A program made the translations under genes and the position numbers. From Kineococcus sp. NBC_00420 (lineage in GTDB: Bacteria > Actinomycetota > Actinomycetes > Actinomycetales > Kineococcaceae): DNA of 64,000 nucleotides. How positions within the stretch are numbered: the first letter of the stretch is position 1; every line of letters begins with the position of its first letter. Location of the stretch: NCBI RefSeq assembly GCF_036021035.1, contig NZ_CP107930.1:4340001-4404000 (forward strand), in the 5' to 3' direction. Shown here in pieces: positions 50,886-58,942 of this stretch. Below the pieces are notes generated by a model. The model was not told where the DNA came from. It searched no databases and saw only the letters and a list, made by a program, of their open reading frames with translations.

Positions 50886-52471
50886 GGGATCCTCCGGAAG
50901 GACCGGCGGCGGGCGTGCCCCGGTGCGGTGGGGTGGTCGCTGCGGAAGTGCGCGCCGAGGCTCTCCTCCCGCGCGGTCGCCGCGGCGACCAGCAGGTGGG
51001 CGGCGAGCACGAGGTTGGCGTCCTCGCGGGTGTGGCGGGGCACGTCGAGGTCCTCGGACAGGATCTCGACGGGGTCCTCCTGCGGGGTGAGCAGTTTCAT
51101 CGCCACAGCGAGCCCGGCGGCGTCGCGCACGACACCCGCGTGCTCCCACATGGCCGACTGCAGGTCACGGCGGCCGACGTGGGACGCGACGGGCAGCGCG
51201 GCCCCGGGCACCTCGACGACCTCGTCCTCGGGGAACTCCGCCGCGGCGACGCCGTTCTCGCGGATGTCGCGCACGACCTGACCACCGGTGACGAGCGCCT
51301 CGAGCAGGGAGTTCGACGCGAGCCGGTTCGCGCCGTGGACCCCGGAACAGGCGACCTCGCCCGCGGCCCACAACCCGGGCAGCGTGGTGCGCCCGACGGC
51401 GTCGGTGCGGATCCCGCCCATCCAGTAGTGCGCGGCGGGGGTGACGGGGATCGGTGTCGTCTCGGGGTCGATGCCGGACTCCCGGCACAACTGCGCGATC
51501 CCGGGGAACCGCTGCGCGAAGGGCTTCCCCAGGGTCGCGGCGACACCGGTGGCGTCGAGGACGACGGGTTTCCCACCGTGCTCGGCCATCGCGGCGGCGA
51601 TGGCCCGGGCGACGACGTCGCGCGGGGCGAGTTCGGCCCGCGGGTCCACCCGGAGGGTGAACCGTTCACCGGCGGCGTCGAGCAGCACGGCGCCCTCACC
51701 GCGCACGGCCTCCGACACCAGGAACGGGTGCGCGACGGCGGCGACCGTGGGGTGGAACTGGAAGAACTCCAGGTCCGCGACCGCCGCACCGGCACGGAAC
51801 GCGGCGGCCAGGCCGTCGGCCGTCGCGACCGGCGGGTTCGTGGTGTGGCTGAACAACTGTCCCGCCCCGCCGGTGGCCAGCACGACGGCACCGGCGTGGA
51901 CGCGCAGGACGTGGGTGGCCCCGTCCTCCTCCGCACCGGAGACGAGGTCGGCACCCACGACGCGACCGCCGTCGGTCCGCAGCCCGGCGAGGAAGGTCTG
52001 CTCGCGGATCGTCACGTCGCTGCGCCGCACGGCCGCGGCGAGCGCGGCGGAGATCGCCGCACCGGTCCGGTCACCGCCCGCGTGCAGGATGCGCGAGGTC
52101 GAGTGCGCGGCCTCCAGACCGAGCGCCCAGCCCCCGGAGGCGCCGCGGTCGAACTCCACCCCGCGCTCGGCGAGGACCCGCACGGCGGTCGGACCGGCCT
52201 CGCACAACGCCTGCACCGCAGCGGGGGACGACAACCCGGCGCCGGCGGCCAGGGTGTCGGCGACGTGCGCGGGAACGTCCTGCGGCCCGACGGCCGAGGC
52301 GATCCCGCCCTGGGCGTAGTGCGTGCTGCCGTCGCCGAGCTCCGTCTTCGTGGCCAGCACGACGCTGCCGTGGTGGGCGGCCTCGAGGGCGGCGGTGAGC
52401 CCGGCGATCCCGGCGCCGACGACCAGGACGTCGACGTGGAGCTCCTCCACGAGTTCGCGGCGGCGGTTCAC
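50882..52471 (-). CDS. nadB: L-aspartate oxidase
   Basis: FAD enzyme of 529 residues that oxidises aspartate to iminoaspartate. FAD motif DVLVVGAGIAGLTAAL, the THYAQGGIASAVG loop, HSTSRILHAGGDRTGAAI, FFQFHPTVAAV and the catalytic region HYWMGGIRTDAVGRTTLPGL, then GVHGANRLASNSLLE. A long C-terminal helical domain ends in a basic tail. The GTG 52471 overlaps the nadA stop (GTGA). Together with NadA it makes quinolinate. Confidence 0.96.
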   Translation of the reverse strand: MNRRRELVEELHVDVLVVGAGIAGLTAALEAAHHGSVVLATKTELGDGSTHYAQGGIASAVGPQDVPAHVADTLAAGAGLSSPAAVQALCEAGPTAVRVLAERGVEFDRGASGGWALGLEAAHSTSRILHAGGDRTGAAISAALAAAVRRSDVTIREQTFLAGLRTDGGRVVGADLVSGAEEDGATHVLRVHAGAVVLATGGAGQLFSHTTNPPVATADGLAAAFRAGAAVADLEFFQFHPTVAAVAHPFLVSEAVRGEGAVLLDAAGERFTLRVDPRAELAPRDVVARAIAAAMAEHGGKPVVLDATGVAATLGKPFAQRFPGIAQLCRESGIDPETTPIPVTPAAHYWMGGIRTDAVGRTTLPGLWAAGEVACSGVHGANRLASNSLLEALVTGGQVVRDIRENGVAAAEFPEDEVVEVPGAALPVASHVGRRDLQSAMWEHAGVVRDAAGLAVAMKLLTPQEDPVEILSEDLDVPRHTREDANLVLAAHLLVAAATAREESLGAHFRSDHPTAPGHARRRSFRRIP

Positions 52472-53760
52472 GGGTGGACGGCCAGCATGCGTTCCACCGC
52501 CGTGCGCGCGTGGCCCGCGACGTCGGCGGCGACGCTGACCTGGTTGACGACCCGGCCCTCGACGAGGGACTCGAGCACCCAGGCGAGGTAGGCCGGGTGG
52601 ATGCGGTACATCGTCGAGCAGGGGCAGACGACCGGGTCGAGGCACTCGATCGTCAGGTCGGGCCGGGTGTCGGCGAGGCGACGGACCATGTTGACCTCGG
52701 TCCCGATCGCGAACGCCGTCCCGGCCGGGGCGGCGTCGACCGCCTTCTGGATGTACTGCGTGGAACCCGCCTCGTCGGCGGCGTCGACGACCTCCATCGG
52801 GCACTCGGGGTGGACGACGATACGGACGTCGGGGTTCCTCGCCCGGGCCTGCGCGATCTGGTCGACGGTGAACCGCTGGTGCACCGAGCACCACCCGCGC
52901 CACAGCACGACCCGGGCGCCCTGAAGGGTTTCCGCGGAGTTCCCGCCGTGCGGTTTGCGCGGGTCCCACACCGGCATCCGCGCGACGTCGACGCCCATGG
53001 CCTTGGCGGTGTTGCGGCCCAGGTGCTGGTCGGGGAAGAACAGCACGCGCTGTCCCCGCTCGAAGGCCCACTCCAGGACCTCGCGGGCGTTGGAACTGGT
53101 GCAGACGATCCCGCCGTGGGCGCCGCAGAAACCCTTGAGCGCGGCCGCGGAGTTCATGTAGGTCACGGGGATGACCGGCACCCGGCCGTCGGCGTCGGCC
53201 TCGGTGCCGTAGAGCGCCTCGAGCTGCTCCCAGCAGGCCTGCACGGAGTCGATGTCGGCCATGTCGGCCATCGAGCACCCCGCGGCGAGGTTCGGCAGGA
53301 TGACCGGCTGGTCCGGGGTGGTCAGCAGGTCGGCCGTCTCGGCCATGAAGTGCACCCCGCAGAAGACGACGAACTCCGCCTCCGGGTGCTGCTGCGACTG
53401 CTGCGCGAGCTGGAAGGAGTCCCCGACGAAGTCGGCGTAGCGGACGATCTCGTCGCGCTGGTAGGCGTGGCCGAGGATCGACACGCGCGGTCCCAGGGTC
53501 GCCTTCGCCGCCAGGATCCGGCGGTCCAGCTCCTCGGCGGGCAGCAGCCGGTACTCGGCCGGGATCTGCTGCTGCACCGGGGAGTCGGCCGGGGCCGGGT
53601 CCTGGCGGGAGGCTCCCGCGCCGTAGGTCGGCAACGGCAGGGGCCGGCCGGGGACCGCGTCGAACTGCCACGGGGCGGTGGGCAGGTCGGGGTCGCAGGT
53701 GCTGTCCGCGCCATCGGGGGCGCGGGTGAGCAGGGCGATCTGCGTGGGGACGGACGCCAT
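52468..53760 (-). CDS. nadA: Quinolinate synthase
   Basis: [4Fe-4S] enzyme of 430 residues condensing iminoaspartate with DHAP. Cys ligands are visible in FCGVHFMAETAD, VHPECPM and DPVVCPCSTMYRIHP. An N-terminal region of about 70 residues (ADSTCDPDLP and so on) precedes ILGHAYQRDEIVRYADFVGDSF, typical of actinobacterial NadA. Starts at ATG 53760, 48 bp behind the nrtR-like stop on the same strand. It is the first enzyme of the coupled nadA-nadB-nadC set. Confidence 0.96.
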   Translation of the reverse strand: MASVPTQIALLTRAPDGADSTCDPDLPTAPWQFDAVPGRPLPLPTYGAGASRQDPAPADSPVQQQIPAEYRLLPAEELDRRILAAKATLGPRVSILGHAYQRDEIVRYADFVGDSFQLAQQSQQHPEAEFVVFCGVHFMAETADLLTTPDQPVILPNLAAGCSMADMADIDSVQACWEQLEALYGTEADADGRVPVIPVTYMNSAAALKGFCGAHGGIVCTSSNAREVLEWAFERGQRVLFFPDQHLGRNTAKAMGVDVARMPVWDPRKPHGGNSAETLQGARVVLWRGWCSVHQRFTVDQIAQARARNPDVRIVVHPECPMEVVDAADEAGSTQYIQKAVDAAPAGTAFAIGTEVNMVRRLADTRPDLTIECLDPVVCPCSTMYRIHPAYLAWVLESLVEGRVVNQVSVAADVAGHARTAVERMLAVHP

Positions 53761-53808
53761 CGTGACGGGCCTGTTTCTCGAGGAGTTCCTGTGAACGTTG
53801 CCGGGGCG

Positions 53809-54504
53809 CTACGCGAGCGGACCGGCGGTCATCAGCGGGCCGGCGACCCCGTCCGGGACCACCGCCCGGTACAACGTCGGCGGCCGGTGCCGGCCGCCCG
53901 TCTGGCGTTCCCCGGTGGACACGACGGTTCCCGAGCTCTCGACCTGGCGACGGAAGTTCGCCGGGTCGAGGGGGCGCTGCAGGATCGCCTCGTGGACCTC
54001 GCGCAACTGCGCCAGGGAGAACTGCTCGCCCAGGAAGTGCAGGGCGACGTGCGCGTGCTGGACCTTGGTGCGCAACCGCCACAGCGCGTACTGCACGACC
54101 TCGTCGTGGTCGAAGGCGAGGCCCGTGCAGTCGTCGGCGGAGGTCCAGCGGACGTTCTCGCCCTCGACCGCGGCCGCGGCCTCGTGGTTCCTGACCAGGG
54201 CGGAGTAGACGACGGAGACGACGCGCTGACCGGGGGAGCGGTCCGGCTGCCCGAACGTGTAGAGCTGCTCCAGGTAGCTCGGGCGCAGCCCCGTCGTCTC
54301 GGCCAGGGTGCGCCGTCCGGCGTCGCTGAGGCTCTCCGTCGTGCGCACCCAGCCGCCCGGCAGCGCCCACCGGTCGGCGAAGGGGGCGCGGGTGCGGCGC
54401 ACCAGCGGCAGGTGCACCCGGACGTTCCCCTCCCGGTCGGGCAGCAACGCGAAGATCACCGTCGATACCGCGACGAGGATCGCCTGCTGCTCGGTGGTGC
54501 TCAT
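53809..54504 (-). CDS. nrtR: NrtR-type Nudix-related transcriptional regulator of NAD synthesis
   Basis: Protein of 231 residues. The N-terminal Nudix fold has the start of a Nudix box (GWVRTTESLSDAGRRTLAE) but reads R-T-L-A-E-T-T-G-L where R-E-U-x-E-E-x-G-U is expected, so two catalytic Glu are lost. The C-terminal part (LAQLREVHEAILQRPLDPANFRRQV) is the winged-helix of NrtR proteins. This suggests a regulator that binds an ADP-ribose-type ligand and does not hydrolyse it. It lies 48 bp ahead of nadA and likely controls the operon. A palindrome 36 bp upstream of its ATG is a candidate operator. Confidence 0.85.
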   Translation of the reverse strand: MSTTEQQAILVAVSTVIFALLPDREGNVRVHLPLVRRTRAPFADRWALPGGWVRTTESLSDAGRRTLAETTGLRPSYLEQLYTFGQPDRSPGQRVVSVVYSALVRNHEAAAAVEGENVRWTSADDCTGLAFDHDEVVQYALWRLRTKVQHAHVALHFLGEQFSLAQLREVHEAILQRPLDPANFRRQVESSGTVVSTGERQTGGRHRPPTLYRAVVPDGVAGPLMTAGPLA

Positions 54505-54539
54505 GGAACGCGGCCCCGGTCTCAGTAAGGGTGGTTCTG

Positions 54540-54550
54540 ACAGTAACTGT
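54540..54550. promoter_or_regulatory. Palindrome upstream of nrtR (candidate NrtR operator)
   Basis: ACAGTAACTGT is a perfect palindrome apart from its central base. It lies 36 bp before the nrtR start, at the head of the whole NAD operon. Autogenous control is a reasonable guess; the NrtR consensus for this taxon is not known to me. Confidence 0.45.
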
Positions 54551-54645
54551 GCCGGGTCGAACTGTAGGACACGGGTGCGGCACGCCACAAGCCGCCCCGT
54601 CGCCGGGTCCGCTCCGGCGGTCGGGGAACTTCTTCGGAATTCGGC

Positions 54646-54675
54646 GTGACAACGGCGCGGGAGCGGTCTTACCGT
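54646..54675 (+). promoter_or_regulatory. Putative promoter for the 12-codon ORF
   Basis: GTGACA (54646-54651) and TACCGT (54670-54675) are separated by 18 bp; predicted start near 54682, just before the Shine-Dalgarno. Confidence 0.35.
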
Positions 54676-54707
54676 TGACCTACACGGGAGAGGAGGTGGT
54701 CCGAAGA

Positions 54708-54746
54708 ATGGTTTCTCTTGGGACGCGTGAGGTGGCTGCCCGCTAG
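54708..54746 (+). CDS. 12-codon ORF with extended Shine-Dalgarno (possible leader peptide)
   Basis: ATG 54708 encodes MVSLGTREVAAR and ends at TAG. It is preceded by GAGAGGAGGTGGTCC (54688-54702), which can pair with about 12 nt of the 16S 3' end, far longer than the usual 4-6. Spacing from AGGAGG to ATG is 11 nt. A promoter-like pair lies upstream and an MFS exporter gene starts 206 bp downstream. I do not recognise the peptide. It may be an uncharacterised small protein, a translated leader or a chance ORF. Confidence 0.45.
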   Translation: MVSLGTREVAAR

Positions 54747-54952
54747 CAGCTGCGTGAACGGACGCGGACCGCTCTGGTCGCCCCGCGCAGCGCGGCGAGA
54801 TCACGGCAGTCACCGGGTCCCCGGGCGCCGGTCTGTCCAACCGGCCCGCACCGTGACGGCGAGCGCCGTCGTGGGGGCGGAAGCGCCCGGGGACTTCCCA
54901 CGCCCCGTCCTCCGCGCTGAAGTAGCCCCGGGACACGACCTATCCTGACCAG

Positions 54953-56272
54953 GTGAGTCCACCGCCGGCGCGATCCGGCCCCCCGAGTCCCGGTCCCGCA
55001 CCGACCCGCCGCCGGTTCCTCGTCGACACGACGCCGCTGCGCGAGGTCCCCGCGTTCCGTCGGCTGTGGGTCGGCCAGTCGCTCGCCGCCATCGGCACCC
55101 AGCTCACCGTCGTGACCGTCGGGTTGCAGGTCTACTCCCTGACCTCCTCGACCTTCGCCGTGGGACTCGTCGGGATCTTCGCCCTCGTCCCCCTCGTCGG
55201 GCTGGGGCTCTATGGCGGTTCCCTCGTCGACGCCCACGACCGCCGGCGGGTGGCGCTGTTCGCCTCCGTCGGGCTCTGGGTCCTCTCCATCGCCATCGCG
55301 GCCCAGGCCTGGGCGCACCTGGACTCCGTCGGTCTGCTCTACGGCCTCGTGGCGCTGCAGAGCGCGGCGTTCGCGATCAACAACCCGGCCCGGTCGGCGA
55401 TCGTCCCCGGCATCGTCCCGCGGGCGGTGCTGCCCGCGGCCAACGCGCTGTCCGGGATGACGAACGCCATCGCCCTGACGATCGGGCCGCTGCTGGCGGG
55501 ACTCCTCGTGGGGGCGTGGGGTTTCCAGGCCGCCTACACCGTGGACGCGGTCACGTTCGTCGCCGCGCTGGCCGGGGTGTACGGGTTGCCCGCCATGCCT
55601 CCCGAGGTCCTCGGGGGGTCGCAACGGCCGGGACTGCGATCGGTGCTGGAGGGGATCCGGTTCCTGGGGACCCGTCCGAACATCCGGATGACCTTCCTCG
55701 CCGACCTCTGCGCCATGGTCTTCGCCATGCCCCGGGTCCTCTACCCCGCGCTGGGGGCGGCGGAGCTCGGCGGCGGTGCGCGGACGGTCGGGATCCTCGG
55801 TGCGGGGTTCGCGCTGGGTTCGGTGCTGGCCGGGTTGTTCTCCGGGCCGTTGGGGTCGGTGCGTCGCCAGGGTGCGGTCGTCATCGGCTGCGTCGCCGTC
55901 TACGGCGTCTCGGTCGCCGCGTTCGGGGCGGTGCTCGTCCTGGTCCCGCAGGGGGTCTCCGCGAAACTCGTCCTCTGCGTCCTGCTGCTCGCCGTCTCCG
56001 GCGCCGCTGACGCCGTCAGCTCGATCTTCCGCGGCACGATCCTGCAGGTCGCCACCCCGGACGCGCTGCGCGGCCGGTTGCAGGGGGTGTTCATCGTCGT
56101 CGTCGCGGGCGGTCCGCGCCTGGGGGACCTCGTCCTCGGTTCCACCGCGTCCGGGATCGGCGAGGGGTTCGCTGCCCTCGCGGGTGGGACGGCCTGCGTC
56201 GTCGCCGTGCTCTCGCTGGCCCGGTGGCAGCGGCGTTTCGTGCACTACGACGCCCGCGACCCGCAACCCTAG
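54953..56272 (+). CDS. MFS transporter (EntS-like)
   Basis: Protein of 439 residues with about 12 membrane helices. A Pro-rich N-terminal tail of about 30 residues precedes FRRLWVGQSLAAIGTQLTVV, typical of the MFS_3/EntS branch. GGSLVDAHDRRRVALFASV is the loop between TM2 and TM3. A long cytoplasmic loop holds RPGLRSVLEGIRFLGTRPN. Starts at GTG 54953. Substrate unknown; efflux is likely. Confidence 0.9.
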   Translation: MSPPPARSGPPSPGPAPTRRRFLVDTTPLREVPAFRRLWVGQSLAAIGTQLTVVTVGLQVYSLTSSTFAVGLVGIFALVPLVGLGLYGGSLVDAHDRRRVALFASVGLWVLSIAIAAQAWAHLDSVGLLYGLVALQSAAFAINNPARSAIVPGIVPRAVLPAANALSGMTNAIALTIGPLLAGLLVGAWGFQAAYTVDAVTFVAALAGVYGLPAMPPEVLGGSQRPGLRSVLEGIRFLGTRPNIRMTFLADLCAMVFAMPRVLYPALGAAELGGGARTVGILGAGFALGSVLAGLFSGPLGSVRRQGAVVIGCVAVYGVSVAAFGAVLVLVPQGVSAKLVLCVLLLAVSGAADAVSSIFRGTILQVATPDALRGRLQGVFIVVVAGGPRLGDLVLGSTASGIGEGFAALAGGTACVVAVLSLARWQRRFVHYDARDPQP

Positions 56273-56328
56273 GGATCGCCGTTCGAGCGCCGTTCGCGGT
56301 GTCCTCGATCGTCGAGGAGGCGGGTGGG

Positions 56329-57312
56329 TCAGGGGCGGCCGGTGAGGGAGCCGGCGGCCTTGACCGCGCGCAGGACGGGGGCGGACTCGATGTCGCGGAC
56401 CCCGGGCAGGGCCGCGAGCGGGCCGCTGATCAGCTGGTACACCTCGGTGCTGCCGGAACTCAGTAGGGACGCGTAGAGGTTCGTGCGGCCGGTGGTGGCG
56501 GCGACGAAGGCGCTCTCCGGCAGCGCGGCGAGCTGTTCCCCGGCCGCCGGGAGGTCGGCGGGCGCGATGGAGAGCCACACCATCGTGGGGTAGCCGGTGT
56601 CACGCCGACGGGGGTCGAAGTCGACGTCGTAGTACAGGACGCCGGCGCGGTGCAGGGCGTCCATCCGACGGCGCACCGTCGACGTCGGAACCCCCGTGCG
56701 GGCGCCGAGCTCCTCGACCGGGACCCGCCCGTCGATCGCGAGCACGTCGAGAACCGCCGCGTCCACCTCGTCGGTCACGACCGGGCTCTCGCGGGGTTCG
56801 ACCAGGGGGACACCGGCGGTGAGGGCGGCGACCTGGTCGGGGCCGAGGATCCCGCTCTTGAGCAGCGGTGACTCGGCCAGGCCGTGGAAGACGTGCAGGA
56901 CCTGCTGGGCGCTGAGGTCGACGATGCGCTGGGTCCGCGGAAGCTTCGCGAGCAGCAGCGAGTCGTCGTCCTGGACCAGCGGGGAACGGGCGGAGCAGAC
57001 GATCTCCGTTCCGCCGGAGGTGAGGTGGATCCACGAGGTGTCCTCGCGGCGGGCCAGCGCCTGCGCCACCGGCAGGGCCGCGTCCGGAGTCGTGCGGATG
57101 CGCAGCACCCAGGAGACCTCACCCAGGCGCAACGGGTCGGTGAGCCCCAGAACCCGTGCGCGACCGGCCGACCGGAGCTTCGCGTAGCGTCGCGCCACGG
57201 TCTGGTCCGAGACGCCGAGCACCTGGCCGAGCAGCCGGAACGAGGCGCGGCCGTCCAACTGCAGCGCCTGCAGCAGCTGCTGGTCGAGGGGTTCAAACCT
57301 GTCGAGGATCAC
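56329..57312 (-). CDS. Lrp/AsnC-family regulator with two tandem AsnC units
   Basis: Protein of 327 residues built from two AsnC modules. Module 1 has the helix-turn-helix LDQQLLQALQLDGRASFRLL and SDQTVARRYAKLR; module 2 has VDAAVLDVLAIDGRVPVEEL and PTSTVRRRMDALH. Each is followed by a RAM-type ligand/dimer domain (WVLRIRTTPDAA, MVWLSIAPADLP). Single-module Lrp is about 150 residues, so this is a fused pair. GTG 57312 is the likely start. It is divergent from a 14-TM exporter, a probable target. Confidence 0.9.
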   Translation of the reverse strand: MILDRFEPLDQQLLQALQLDGRASFRLLGQVLGVSDQTVARRYAKLRSAGRARVLGLTDPLRLGEVSWVLRIRTTPDAALPVAQALARREDTSWIHLTSGGTEIVCSARSPLVQDDDSLLLAKLPRTQRIVDLSAQQVLHVFHGLAESPLLKSGILGPDQVAALTAGVPLVEPRESPVVTDEVDAAVLDVLAIDGRVPVEELGARTGVPTSTVRRRMDALHRAGVLYYDVDFDPRRRDTGYPTMVWLSIAPADLPAAGEQLAALPESAFVAATTGRTNLYASLLSSGSTEVYQLISGPLAALPGVRDIESAPVLRAVKAAGSLTGRP

Positions 57313-57427
57313 CGCGTCAAAGCTACTACGTGTCGGATCCCGCCGCTTCAACGTGCGTGGCTGGGTCCGCGGGCGGCTGGGGTCGATCGTCGGGGTGTCT
57401 CTCCCCTCCGAACTCAAGGAACTCTCG

Positions 57428-58942
57428 ATGCGCAAGTGGTTGCCGCTGGTCGCGGTGTGCCTCGGAACGTTCATGCTCCTCGTCGACGTGACGATCGTGA
57501 ACGTCGCCCTGCCGGCGATGACGATCGCCCTCGACGCTTCGTTCACCTCCCTGCAGTGGGTCATCGACGGGTACGCGCTCTCGCTCGCGGCGCTGCTGCT
57601 CGTGGCAGGGGCCTGCGCGGACCGGTACGGGCGTCGGGGCGCCTACGTCGTCGGTCTCGTGCTCTTCGCCCTCGCCTCGCTGGCGTGCGGCCTCGCGCCG
57701 AACCCCGAACTCCTCGTCGTGGCGAGACTGGTGCAGGGCGTCGGCGCCGCGGCGATGTTCGCCGCCACGACGGCCCTGCTCGCGGGGTCCTACTCCGGAC
57801 GGGACCGGGGGACCGCCTTCGGGATCTGGGGGGCCGTCAACGGGGCGGCTGCCGCGTGCGGCCCGATCCTCGGTGGACTGCTCACCCAGGGGCTCTCCTG
57901 GCGCTGGATCTTCCTGGTGAACCTGCCGATCGCGGTGGTCGCCGTCGCCCTCACGTTGCGGGTCGTGCCGGAGTCGAAGAACCCGGCGGCTCGTGTCGAC
58001 GTCCCCGGGGCCGTCAGTTTCACCGCGTTCGCGGCCGGCGCGGTGTACGCGCTGATCGCCGGTGGGGAGGACGGCTGGACCGCGGGTCAGACGCTGGCCG
58101 GTTCCGGCGTGGCGCTGGTCGCCCTCGCGGTGTTCCTCGCGGTCGAGGTGCGCCGTGCGCACCCCCTGCTGGACCTGGGGCTCTTCCGGAAACCCGCCTT
58201 CGCCGTCCTCATGCTGACCGCCGTCGTCATGCAGGCGTCGGCGTTCGGGTCGCTGGCCTACGTGTCCATCTGGCTGCAGTCCCTGCTGGGTCTCGGGCCG
58301 GTCCGTGCCGGTCTCGTGGTGCTACCGCTGAGCATCGCCGCGTTCGTCGTCTCCGCCGTCCTCGGTCGGGTGCTGCACGCGCGCTCGCCCCGGCTGCCCG
58401 TCGGGATCGGCATGCTGCTGATCGGTCTCGGGGACCTGCTCGTCCTGAACGTGGGCCCCGACTCCGGCTGGGCCGCACTGCTTCCCGGGTTGACGGTGCT
58501 GGGGCTCGGGGTCGGTGCCGGGACCCCCGTGCTGGTGTCGGCTGCTCTCGCCCACGTCCCCGGTCCGCGGGCCGGAATGGCCGGCGGTGCCGTGAACACG
58601 TTCCGTCAGTTGGGGATGGCCCTGGGGATCGCCGCGCTCGGAACCCTGTTCACGCACCGCATCGCCGACGTGGTCAGCGCGGACTCCGCGGTCACCGACC
58701 CCGCCACGCTGGCGGACGGGCTGGCCAGCGGCGGAGCGCAGGCGATCTTCGCCGCGGTTCCCGACCAGGCCCGCGGTGCGGTGGAATCGCTGGCGCACAG
58801 CGCGTTTGCCGAAGGGCTGGACCGGATCTCCCTCGTCGGCGGGATCGCCGCACTGGTCGTCGGAGTTCTCGTCCTCGTGGTCCTGCGGCCTGCTCACCCT
58901 GCGCAGCAGGAAGTCACCCGTCAGCCCTTGACGCGGGCGTAG
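57428..58942 (+). CDS. MFS drug exporter, DHA2 family (14 TM, EmrB/QacA-like)
   Basis: Protein of 504 residues with 14 predicted helices. The N-terminal FMLLVDVTIVNVALPAM (motif D1), WVIDGYALSLAALLL, ACADRYGRRGAYVVG (motif A) and WRWIFLVNLPIAVVAVAL (motif C) are DHA2 signatures. AAGGA upstream supports ATG 57428. Divergent from the double-AsnC regulator, which may control it. The last 22 bp overlap the 3' end of the convergent photolyase gene. Confidence 0.93.
   Translation: MRKWLPLVAVCLGTFMLLVDVTIVNVALPAMTIALDASFTSLQWVIDGYALSLAALLLVAGACADRYGRRGAYVVGLVLFALASLACGLAPNPELLVVARLVQGVGAAAMFAATTALLAGSYSGRDRGTAFGIWGAVNGAAAACGPILGGLLTQGLSWRWIFLVNLPIAVVAVALTLRVVPESKNPAARVDVPGAVSFTAFAAGAVYALIAGGEDGWTAGQTLAGSGVALVALAVFLAVEVRRAHPLLDLGLFRKPAFAVLMLTAVVMQASAFGSLAYVSIWLQSLLGLGPVRAGLVVLPLSIAAFVVSAVLGRVLHARSPRLPVGIGMLLIGLGDLLVLNVGPDSGWAALLPGLTVLGLGVGAGTPVLVSAALAHVPGPRAGMAGGAVNTFRQLGMALGIAALGTLFTHRIADVVSADSAVTDPATLADGLASGGAQAIFAAVPDQARGAVESLAHSAFAEGLDRISLVGGIAALVVGVLVLVVLRPAHPAQQEVTRQPLTRA

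Larger units (their letters stand above)
54505..54952. other. 448-bp intergenic region between nrtR and the MFS gene
   Basis: Divergent promoters are expected here. The left part holds a palindrome at 54540-54550 for nrtR. The middle holds a promoter-like pair (54646-54675) followed by a strong ribosome-binding site and a 12-codon ORF (54708-54746). From 54747 to 54952 I see no convincing gene. Confidence 0.6.

Noticed and set aside
50882-54652. 1256-codon minus-strand open frame spanning nadA and nadB
   Set aside because: Only the nadB part (to 52471) is coding in this frame; the upstream half is a shadow of nadA and nrtR.
54718-54948. 77-codon frame after the 12-codon ORF
   Set aside because: Composition is typical of a random GC-rich frame, no ribosome-binding site, no recognisable domain.
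57313-57564. Start of the double-AsnC gene at 57564
   Set aside because: The extra 84 codons overlap the divergent exporter and its promoter and show no domain; GTG 57312 begins at the first helix-turn-helix module.
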